64,000 nucleotides of DNA from Corynespora cassiicola (lineage: Eukaryota > Ascomycota > Dothideomycetes > Pleosporales > Corynesporascaceae): contig JAEUWY010000004.1 of the NCBI GenBank assembly GCA_022059125.1, forward strand, positions 3,348,001 through 3,412,000, read 5' to 3'. Position numbers and translations under genes: made by a program. Shown here piece after piece: positions 54,663 through 64,000 of this stretch (position 1 is the stretch's first letter; every line of letters starts with the position of its first letter). The notes below the pieces were generated by a model that saw only the letters and a list, made by a program, of their open reading frames with translations, was not told the DNA's origin and made no database searches.

Positions 54663-55490
54663 CTATACATCTGATCTTTCCCTCTTGCGAGGGCTCCGAA
54701 CATTCTTGATTACCCCGTGTTCAAAAAGTGCATCTCGAAATGCGAGCAAAGCATCTATATGAGTCGAGAGGCTCTCATATTCTTTTTCGTACGATGCTTC
54801 GCCAAAATCTTCCAGTACAGCCTTCACAGTAAAACCTCCCTCGGGTCTATGTTCACAATGGACTTGGACTGAACGCACGCCTACGACTTTTTCGAGCGAG
54901 CACGCGAGGTCTAAAACATGTCAGATGCTCATTGCCTGACTGATAGTACATAATTTGTACTCACTAGCGATATTCAGCAAAAGATGCGCGGTTCCCTCAT
55001 CTCTCCAGATCTTGATGTGCTGTTCGACTTCCTCCTTTTCCTGGTTCAGAATCGGTCCCTTGTTTTTCTCCTTTCTCCACCTCTTGAAGGTGCGGCAGAA
55101 AAATATATGTTTTCTCATTTCCCATAACCAACCTCCTTTGCTTGTGCGATCCTTCCACTCTAGGACCCGGCCACTGACATCGGTATTCCTCCGTTCAAGC
55201 TCTCCGATTCGAATGCCATCGGCCTTCTCACCATCACCACTCTTGGCTGGGGCTGTTTCTATAAGGGCCTCACTCCGGCCAGGAATCTTCTTCGGCTTGA
55301 TAGTGATTTTCGACTTGTCTACAGAATGTTCAATATCCGCCCACTCGATTACGAATTCATAATTCTGTTGGATGAAACGAGGTGCATTCGCTATTGGGAT
55401 CGGAAGGACATGTTTAAGGCCGCTGTCTTCGCTGTTCGTATTGGACCGGAGAAAGCGGCGTCTTGCGGAGCGAAACCTCGGGCGCTGCAT
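54663..55490 (-). CDS. Unrecognised basic protein
   Basis: Exons 54965-55490 and 54663-54910 (54-nt intron GTGAGT..TAG) give 257 residues from the ATG at 55490 (MQRPRFRSARRRFLRS); the frame is open to 55658. I do not recognise the family. The N-terminus is very basic, the middle alternates charged segments (RRNTDVSGRVLEWKDRTSK, KRWRKEKNKG), and the C-terminal 80 residues look globular (LACSLEKVVGVRSVQVHCEH, then SLSTHIDALLAFRDALFEHG) and end in a basic tail. The splice is supported by restoring continuous alpha/beta-like sequence LLLNIANLACSLEK. The basic N-terminus could be a mitochondrial or nuclear targeting segment; function is unknown. Confidence 0.55.
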
Positions 55491-56118
55491 ATTGTTCGCT
55501 ATGAGATTGACGAGAGCTATATGGAAAACCGAGAAAACGAAATTGTAAACACGCCCTTTTTGAAAATTAGAGTAAAGAGAAATATAATCAACAAGTTGAG
55601 AAGAGAACTGATGGGTTGGGTCCACAATGATGACTTCTTGGTCACAAAGAATCAACAAACATGACTGTCATTCATTCATGACCCAGAGAGGTCACCATTC
55701 TACGACGCTGCACATAAAGAAGCGGAGTTTACCTGTTTTATAGGCTTCAGTGACACAGATTATCCTCAACTTTTATCTTAGACGCTTTTTTATGCTCGTC
55801 TGAATCCAGGAAAATATTCGGTGGAGCTAAATCACACATCAAAAGTCTGCAGCCTGCCAGCTCAGGCGTTAAGAGACTTCGGATTATATTCTCAACAAAG
55901 TCGCTTCCTTAGTCAACAAATGCGGTCTCCTATCAGTGTCTCCCATTTCCTCAAGTCATACCAGTCATTGTTGGAATCACCGACGTCAGTTACTCCTCAA
56001 ATGGACTCATATTTGCATCACAGTCTGAATAGAAATTTCAAAAAAGGCAAGACAGTGCATGCATATTAAAATACGACTACAAAACAAGTTTATCATGGTT
56101 GTTGGAGAATCGAACAGC
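55491..56118. other. Intergenic region
   Basis: These 628 bp are AT-rich and contain the promoter of the unrecognised gene and the 3' side of the thioesterase gene. Frames at 55668-56069 are weak and not supported. Confidence 0.5.
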
Positions 56119-57291
56119 TTACAACTTGGCATCAGTGGGTTGGCGTAACCGGACGACACCCTGAAAAGTTAGTGACAGTTCAATAGCAACTCAGGCACGT
56201 GTAGCTCACCTCTTGGACGCAACTGGCAATCAGCGTACCATTCTGCGAATAGATTTTCTGGAAGACCAGCCCGCGGCCATCTCCGGCCCACGGCGTCTCC
56301 ATCTCGGTAAACATCCACTCATCTGCACGGAACTCTCTCGGGTTGTGGAAGTAGATGGTGTGGTCCAGACTGACCATCATGCCAATCTCTGGCTTCTTGA
56401 CCTCCTGGAGGGGGTCCTCGCCGCTCCTAAGGCGCTGAATCCGCTTCAAATCCGCCTTGTCCACAAACTTGACGCGCTTGAGGTCGTCCTCGTCCATCGC
56501 CAGCAGTTTCTTGAGAACCTCCTCGTCAATGCTAGACTTTGTGTTGTCCTTCCGGACGGCGGAATAGCGCCAGAGCTTATGGACGCGGGCGACGGTTCCG
56601 ATGAAGTAGCTGTCGGACATGTAAGCTAGGGCGGAGAGGTGGGCCTCGTGGCCACCGGCAGGCGAGATGCTCCCACGTGCCTTCATCCACTGGCGGCACT
56701 TCTTCGTGTGCGGGTTCGGCGAGTCGTCTACCCAGTCAGTGCCAAACCCAGGCTGACATGTGAAAATGGCCTACCATTCAAGATTTCTATTCTCTGGCTC
56801 TGGAATGGGCCCGTAGAGCCACCTCCATAGTCTAGGTCATCCATGCCCTTTATAGGCTGTGGTACGTCGGGCATGGGAGTAGTGTGCTCCACCTTGTTCT
56901 CGCCTCCACTGTTCTGCTTCACAAAACTCATGGTCGTGGTGAAAATGACCTTGCCCCTCTGGCGCGCCTGGACAGTCCGCGTCGCAAAGGACTTGCCGGA
57001 TCGCACCCTCTCCACATGGTAAATTATGGGAATCTCCGAGTTGCCAGCCAGCACGAAATAGCAATGCATGGAATGGATGGTGAAGTCCTTCGGCACGGTC
57101 CGCTGGGCAGCACTCAGTGTCTGAGCAATGGCAGCACCGCCATAGATACCGCGGGCGCCTGGCGGATGCCACAGAGGGCGGGTATTGGTGAACAGGTCGG
57201 GGTCGATGTCGGAGAGCTGGGTGAGTTCCAGCAAGTTCTCGATGGCAGACTGCGAGGGGTCCAGGGGCGGCGGGCGGATGAGGGTCGACAT
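56119..57291 (-). CDS. Peroxisomal acyl-CoA thioesterase (TesB/ACOT8 family), PTS1 AKL
   Basis: Exons 56775-57291, 56210-56727 and 56119-56160 (introns of 47 and 49 nt) give 358 residues. The start is the ATG at 57291 (MSTLIRPPP). It has a double hotdog fold: the first half contains ARGIYGGAAIAQTLSAAQRTVP and HCYFVLAGNSEIPIIYHVERVRSGKSFATRTV. The second half contains SLDHTIYFHNP (catalytic Asp region) and GLVFQKIYSQNGTLIASCVQEGVVR (the Gln region), restored by the last splice. The final exon encodes GVVRLRQPTDAKL, so the protein ends in AKL, a PTS1 signal. It hydrolyses acyl-CoA to free acid and CoA in peroxisomes, adjusting beta-oxidation. A CCGAGG hexamer lies 117 bp upstream of the ATG. 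It is divergent from the DIP2-like gene. Confidence 0.93.
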
Positions 57292-57972
57292 GATGGCAGG
57301 CTGCTGTGACTGCACCAAGAGTAAGTGTCAGCCTGTGTCAGTGGGCGCGAGCAATTGTTTTATCATGGTTCGGAGCAGACGCGGTCCATTGCTCAAATGA
57401 TGACAAGCCGAGGCAACAAGAGGCCGATCACGTGCCCGGCTACGACCCGCAGAGACCTCGCACCTGGGCAGCAGGTGTCGCGAGGGGGCTCGGCCGAAGG
57501 AGGCTCGCAGACAGCGTCCAGTGGCATTGTGGCATTGTGTACATTGTGTGAGCTGTAGACGAGCAGGACGCCTGGGCTGAAAGGAGCGATTGGTCCTTGT
57601 CGCGGCTGGTCCTTGTCGCGGCGCTGTGCCTTGATGGATGCTCCCTCATGGGGGCTGCGCCGGCAGGTGCCGCCCCGGCCAAGCACATTCACGAGGCCGC
57701 CTGCGTCATACACAAACTTGACCCTGCGCCGTCCCTGGACTTCCGCTGCGGCCTCGCCAGGTGTCAATGTGCGTCTGCAGGACTCGACCGCCCGCCGCTT
57801 CACCGACCGCCTCGTCCACCTACTCCCCCTCCCGCCGTCTTCACGCGACGCACGCGACTCGCAGCGCACGCCCAGTTTCCCCTCCGCCGCGCCGTCTTGA
57901 CATGTCGCAACCCGCCGCCACTACTACTTACTCCACCTGACCATAGCTCAGAGCTGCAAAACCTCGTCCGCC
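57292..57972. promoter_or_regulatory. Shared divergent promoter, thioesterase / DIP2-like gene
   Basis: A 681-bp GC-rich interval between the two start codons. CCGAGG lies at 57408-57413, near the thioesterase. A pyrimidine-rich tract with many C runs precedes the DIP2-like ATG. The open frames here are composition artefacts of GC-rich sequence. Confidence 0.45.
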
Positions 57973-60900
57973 ATGGCCGAGCCCAACCCAGAGCTGCAGA
58001 TCAAGCTGCAGGAGCTCGAGCACGAGCTGGAAGAGGGCGATATCACGCAGAAAGGGTGCGTTTTGCTGCCTCTGTTTCGTTTTCGCCGCCTCCTGGGCAT
58101 GTCGCTGTTTCGCCCAACCGCCGTCTCGGGCGCATTGAGTGACATTGCCCTCTGTTGCGGGGATATGCGCTGACTCGCCCGCACAGCTACGAAAAGCGCA
58201 AGACGGTGCTACTGTCGCAATATCTCGGCCCACAGCAGGCAGAGCAGCTCCAACATGAATTGCGCATCCACAGCCCCAGCAGCGAGGGCGACGGCTCTCG
58301 ATCTGCCTCTTTTGCCGCCCTGTCCGGCGCTCCCACCACGCCCACCCTCGAGCTGCCACGCCCCGAATCCCAGTATGGATCGTCCACCATGACCAGTGCG
58401 AGGAACTCGGAATACATGGCCTACCCTCCGAGCCAGGTCGGACGCTTCCAGGAGAAGCAGCTGGGGCTCCGCACCACGTCCCTGCAGCGCCAGGCCTCGC
58501 AGGGGAGTGAAACCTTCCTCCCCCGCCCCCAGACGCCCGAGTATGCCTACTCGCGCGACGGTACCATGACAGGCACCAACTTTGCCTTCAACCCAGAGAC
58601 CCAGCCGGGCTACGAGGGCGGCTGGGGGTCACCTGGCGCAGACATCAGCCGCCAGAGCACGATGCTGGACGCGCACCAGGGCTACTTCTCCGACTTCACC
58701 GGCCAGCAGATGCAGGACAATAGAGACTCGTACGGCGGCCCGCACAGATATTCCTCCGGTGACGCCTTCTCTCCGACCGCAGCCATCCCACCCCCAATGA
58801 TGAATCCCAACGACTTACCCGCGGGCGGGATCATTGAGACCCAAATGCCACTGGAACCGCGCGACCTACCCTTCAACGTATACGACCCGCATAATCCCAA
58901 CATTCTCATGTCCAAATTCGACAACATTGGCGCGGTCTTGAGGCACAGAGGACGCGTCCAGCCTCGGCAAACCGCATTTTGGGTACTCGACTCCAAGGGC
59001 AAAGAGACGGCATCCATTACTTGGGAAAAGGTTGCAAGTCGGGCTGAAAAGGTAGCCAAGGTGATTCGGGACAAGAGCAACCTGTACCGCGGCGATCGCG
59101 TGGCTTTGGTGTATAGGGACACTGAGATCATCGAATTCGTCGTCGCTCTGCTAGGCTGCTTCATTGCAGGTGTCGTGGCAGTGCCCATCAATAGCGTGGA
59201 TGACTACCAGAAACTCATTCTTCTCTTGACCACAACCCAAGCCCATCTTGCCCTGACCACGGATAACAACCTCAAGGCCTTTACTCGTGACATAAGCCAG
59301 AACCGCCTCAAGTGGCCCAGCGGCGTCGAGTGGTGGAAGACGAATGAGTTCGGCAGCTACCATCCGAAAAAGCATGACGATACGCCACCGCTGCAGGTAC
59401 CGGAGGTCGCTTATATCGAGTTTTCCCGCGCTCCTACTGGCGATCTGCGCGGCGTGGTGCTCAGCCACCGGACCATCATGCACCAGATGGCCTGCATCAG
59501 TGCCATCATTTCTACTATCCCCACGGGCAAGGAGAAGTCGGACACGTTCAGTGCAAGTCTGCGCGACAAGAATGGGAACCTCATCAACACCCCTCCCAGA
59601 AAATCGCCCACCGAGGTCATCCTGAGTTACCTCGACCCACGTGAAAGTGCTGGATTGATTCTTAGCGTGCTCTATGCTGTCTACGGTGGCCACACGACAG
59701 TGTGGCTCGAGGCAAAGACCGTTGAGACGCCCGGTCTCTACGCACATCTCATCACCAAATACAAGTCTACCATCATGGTTGCAGACTACCCGGGTCTGAA
59801 ACGCGCTGCCTACAATTACCAGCAAGACCCTATGGCTACTCGTAACTTTAAGAAGAATGCAGAACCCAATTTTGTATCCGTAAAGATGTGCCTGATCGAC
59901 ACCCTCACCGTCGACACCGAATTCCACGAAATTCTTGGAGACCGATGGCTGCGACCGATGAGAAACCCTAGAGCACGTGAACTGATTGCACCAATATTAT
60001 GCCTGCCAGAACATGGCGGGATGATAATATCCATACGAGATTGGCTAGGTGGTGAAGAGCGTATGGGATGTCCTTTGAGTCAAGAAGAAGAAGAATCTGA
60101 AGATGAGGACAAGAAGACAGAGGACCCAACAATCAATGGGTACACGAGTTTGATTGGTGGTGGAACGACTAAGAAGACAAATCAAAAGAAGAGCCGCACC
60201 GAACTCACCGAAGTCCTCCTCGACAAAGAGGCCCTGAAAATGAATGAAGTCGTCGTCATCGCCATGGGTGAAGAAGCTGCTAAGCGCATGAATGAACCGG
60301 GAACCATGCGAGTGGGTGCCTTTGGTTACCCCATACCCGACGCGACCCTCGCTATTGTTGATCCCGAAACAAGTCTCCTCTGTTCACCATACACCATTGG
60401 CGAGATCTGGGTCGACTCACCATCGTTATCTGGCGGCTTCTGGCAGCTGCAGAAACACACTGAAACAATCTTCCATGCTCGGCCTTACCGTTTTGTTGAA
60501 GGGAGCCCCACACCTCAATTGTTGGAGTTGGAGTTTCTACGAACTGGACTACTCGGCTTCGTTGTTGAAGGCAAGATCTTCATTCTTGGACTGTATGAAG
60601 ACCGGATACGGCAAAGAGTCGAATGGGTTGAACACGGCGTCTTCGAAGCTGAGCATCGGTACTTCTTTGTGCAGCACCTTGTGACAAGCATTATGAAGGC
60701 TGTACCCAAAATCTACGATTGGTAGGTATCTGTGCAGAGTGAAGGATTCACAGCGACTGACACTCTATAGTTCCGCTTTCGACGCTCATGTTAACGGAGA
60801 GTATCTGCCAATAATACTGATCGAAACCCAAGCCGCTTCAACAGCGCCGACCAATCCTGGCGGACCGCCACGCCAATTGGACATTCCCTTCCTAGATTCG

Positions 60901-63900
60901 CTCTCAGAGCGATGCATGGAAGTTCTGTACAATGAGCATCACCTGCGTGTCTACTGTGTTATGATCACTGCACCCAATACACTGCCGCGTGTGGTCAAGA
61001 ACGGCAGGCGTGAAATTGGAAATATGCTTTGCAGAAAGGAGTTTGACAATGGATCCCTGCCTTGCGTTCACGTCAAATTCGGCATCGAAAGGGCTGTCCA
61101 GAATATTGCCTTGGGTGACGACCCCGCCGGCGGAATTTGGTCTCCCCAGGCGTCCATGGCACGCCAGGGCTACCTGTTGATGCAAGACAAGCAATACTCG
61201 GGCGTAGACCACCGAGAAGTGGTCATTGACGATCGGACATCGACACCGTTGAATCAATTCTCCAACATCCATGACTTGATGCAATGGCGAGTGTCTCGAC
61301 AGGCCGAGGAGCTGTCCTACTGCACCATTGATGGAAGAGGAAAGGAGGGCAAGGGTGTCAATTGGAAAAAGTTCGATCTCAAGGTGGCTGCCGTCGCCAT
61401 GTACCTCAAGAACAAGGTCAAGGTCAAACCTGGCGACCACCTTCTCCTCATGTACACGCACTCTGAGGAATTCGTCTTCGCATCACATGCCTGTTTCGTC
61501 TTGGGCGCTGTCGCCATTCCCATGGCACCCATTGACCAGAACCGGTTGAACGAAGACGCGCCTGCGCTGCTCCACATCATCGCCGACTTCAAAGTCAAGG
61601 CCATTCTGGTCAACGCCGAAGTGGACCACTTGCTCAAGATCAAACAGGTCTCACAACACCTGAAGCAGTCGGCAGTCATTCTCAAAGTTGGCATGCCCAA
61701 TACCTACAACACCACCAAGCCGCCCAAGCAATCCAGCGGATGCCGGGAACTGGGCCTGACAATCAGGCCTGCCTGGGTCCAGGCAGGATACCCTGTACTC
61801 GTCTGGACATTCTGGACCCCTGATCAAAGGCGCATCGCTGTGCAGCTGGGTCACAATACCATTATGGCGCTCTGCAAAGTCCAAAAGGAGACGTGCCAGA
61901 TGACGAGCACTAGGCCGATATTGGGTTGCGTGCGCAGCACCATCGGTATTGGTTTCATCCACACCTGTCTTATGGGGATATTCCTGGCAGCGCCTACGTA
62001 CCTCGTATCGCCCGTCGATTTCGCTCAGAACCCAAACATTTTGTTCCAGACACTGGCACGATACAAGATCAAGGATGCCTACGCAACCAGCCAAATGCTT
62101 GACCACGCAATGGCGCGAGGGGCCGGCAAGAACATGGCCATGCATGAACTGAAGAACCTCATGATAGCAACTGATGGCCGGCCCCGGGCTGATGTTTGTA
62201 AGTGTGAATATCCCTGCCTGTCTCACTTTTGCTCATTGTACTACAGACTCGAGAGTTCGCGTGCACTTTGCCCCTGCAAGCCTGGACAAAACGGCGATCA
62301 ACACGGTGTATTCGCACGTGCTCAACCCCATGGTAGCATCGCGGTCGTACATGTGCATCGAGCCGGTCGAGCTGCACCTCGACCTGAACGCTCTGCGGCG
62401 GGGTCTCGTCATGCCCGTGGACCCGGACACTGAACCCAACGCACTGCTGGTCCAGGATTCGGGCATGGTGCCCGTCAGCACGCAAATCTCCATTGTCAAC
62501 CCGGAAACCAACCAGCTCTGCTTGGTTGGCGAGTATGGAGAGATCTGGGTACAGTCGGAAGCCAATGCGCACTCGTTCTACGGCTCCAAAGAAATCCTTG
62601 ACGCAGAGCGCTTTAATGGCAGGACAGTCGACGGAGACCCCAACGTGCGCTATGTGCGCACCGGAGATTTGGGCTTCTTACACAATGTAACGCGCCCCAT
62701 CGGCCCCAACGGTGCCCCAGTCGACATGCAGGTTCTGTTCGTTTTGGGCAGCATTGGAGACACTTTTGAGGTGAATGGGCTAAACCATTTCTCAATGGAC
62801 ATTGAAATGTCGGTGGAGAAGTGTCATAGAAACATTGTTCCAGGCGGCTGGTACGTTTTTAGCGACTCGCAGAGTATTGCCCAGAGGTGTATCCACCCGC
62901 TAACATTGCTACAGTGCCGTTTTCCAGGCGGGCGGGCTAGTGGTTGTCGTGGTGGAGATCTTCCGCCGAAACTTCCTGGCATCCATGGTCCCTGTCATTG
63001 TCAATGCGGTGCTCAACGAGCACCAGCTCGTAATCGATATTGTGGCCTTTGTGATCAAGGGCGACTTCCACCGATCCCGGCTAGGAGAGAAGCAACGGGG
63101 GAAGATTCTAGCGGGATGGGTGACCCGGAAGATGCGCACCATTGCTCAATATAGCATCCGCGATCCAAACGGGTCGGAGAACCAAATCACCGAGGTTGCG
63201 GAGCCAGGTGGGCGAGCCAATACGTTCAGGCACGTCTCTAGCGGGCCGGGCAGCCTCAGGGCGGGCAGTCTGCGAACTCAGAGCATGCTTGGCATGCCGG
63301 CCCAGATGCAGAACCTCTCGCTACAGACGGGCGCCCAGGAGATGGCAGGGCAAGCGCCAGCGAATTTTGGCTACGCAGCCGGTGTACCCGACATGTCGGG
63401 GCAACCTTATCCAAACTCGATTCCTGAAATGGCGGCGGGAACGGTTCGAGAACGCGGCCAACAGGGCGAGAGCAGCGACGATACGCCCACGGAAGCACGC
63501 AAGGAGTTCCTACCGTATACGGGCGCCGGCGCTCCTTATGAGCGGTACGATGAAACGGGTGGCAATAATTACCACCACCACTACAACAACCACCAGCAGT
63601 ATGGAGCGTCTGGCCTGTCGACGTCGCCGCTACCGTCGATTCTGCGGCCTGGCGGGGTCAGTGACGAGATGGGACCTCCTGAGCCGCAATACAACAGCAA
63701 GCCGTCCTTTGACCTCCACGACGATGGGGGACCGGGCGGCCGACAAGACGGGCCACGTTATGAACAACAATATGGGGACGGCTCGGCGGGGCCACAAACG
63801 GGCGACGGAGGGGGAGGGTGGTCGCATAGCCATGGCGGAGGAGGTCTGAGGGTCGCGAACCGAGATTCGAATTCGGTCGAAGACGACGGTGAGTGGGCGC

Positions 63901-63977
63901 AGGATGCCATCATGCACATGAATTTTGCAGGCGCGGGTGGCCCTGGGCCAGGCCAGATGGGAGGAAGGCTTGATTGA
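57973..63977 (+). CDS. DIP2/CPS1-type protein with two adenylate-forming domains
   Basis: Exons 57973-58055, 58187-60721, 60771-62197, 62247-62850 and 62915-63977 give 1903 residues. The N-terminus (ELQIKLQELEHELEEGDITQKG, then YEKRKTVLLSQYL across the first splice) is a DMAP1-binding domain. A disordered linker (about 60-250) leads to adenylate-forming domain 1 (about 260-860) and domain 2 (about 1030-1600). The usual Ser/Thr/Gly-rich AMP-binding loop is degenerate: FSRAPTGDLRGVVLSHR in domain 1 (Arg instead of Lys) and WTFWTPDQRRIAVQLGH in domain 2, as in the DIP2 family. A Gly/Gln/Pro-rich tail fills 1640-1903. The fungal homologue CPS1 was described as a virulence determinant in Cochliobolus, and DIP2 proteins elsewhere affect lipid (diacylglycerol) metabolism. 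Acyl activation is plausible but unproven. Confidence 0.92.
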
Positions 63978-64000
63978 TGTAGGAGTGGGCTCCGCCGTTT

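Noticed and set aside
59151..59927. 258-codon minus-strand frame inside the DIP2-like gene
   Set aside because: Mirror frame of a GC-rich coding exon; no domain.

Overview
The window is nuclear DNA of a filamentous ascomycete. Genes are split by short introns (mostly 44-65 nt, GT..AG, with CTAAC/CTGAC-like branch sites). There are fungal-only families throughout: Zn2Cys6 regulators, rhodopsin-domain (PTH11-like) membrane proteins, allantoate-permease-type MFS carriers and an FRE-type ferric reductase. I cannot fix the genus. About 25 protein genes are supported, and most exon structures below were worked out by hand from splice signals plus family motifs. No rRNA, tRNA, CRISPR or plasmid-type feature was seen.

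Layout. 1-2.7 kb: the 3' end of a fungal transcription factor, a decayed pogo-like transposase with a 16-bp tandem repeat in front of it, and a short-chain dehydrogenase (SDR). 3-10 kb: an F-box-like protein, then a Gfo/Idh/MocA oxidoreductase divergent from an MFS carrier, then an alpha-methylacyl-CoA racemase ending in AKL. 10.7-15.8 kb: two housekeeping genes of vacuolar function in tandem, VPS1 (dynamin-like GTPase) and VMA1 (V-ATPase subunit A, no intein). 16.5-17.8 kb: a rhodopsin-domain membrane protein, followed by a 3.5-kb gene desert. 21-29 kb: ferric reductase, GMC oxidoreductase and a membrane-anchored aspartic-peptidase-like protein that lacks the usual catalytic motifs, all on the minus strand. 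31-38 kb: Zn2Cys6 regulator, SDR with an apparent GC-AG intron, MFS carrier. 39-47 kb: a second rhodopsin-domain protein, a secreted SnoaL-like protein, a cupin and an MFS carrier. 48-54 kb: succinyl-CoA:3-oxoacid CoA-transferase (SCOT), a dicarboxylate-type mitochondrial carrier divergent from it, and a Zn2Cys6 regulator. 54-64 kb: an unrecognised protein, a peroxisomal acyl-CoA thioesterase ending in AKL, and a DIP2/CPS1-type double adenylation-domain protein.

Functional themes (inference): acyl-CoA and ketone-body metabolism recurs (AKL-tailed racemase, AKL-tailed thioesterase, SCOT with a mitochondrial presequence, dicarboxylate carrier). The accessory stretches look like small catabolic or environment-sensing modules of carrier + oxidoreductase + regulator. 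No complete secondary-metabolite cluster (PKS, NRPS, terpene synthase) was found. The most unusual sequence-level items are a 44-bp perfect palindrome built on two abutting TGACGTCA sites, an 84-codon open in-frame extension upstream of VMA1, the degenerate aspartic-peptidase-like receptor, and the GC-AG intron required by an SDR cofactor motif.
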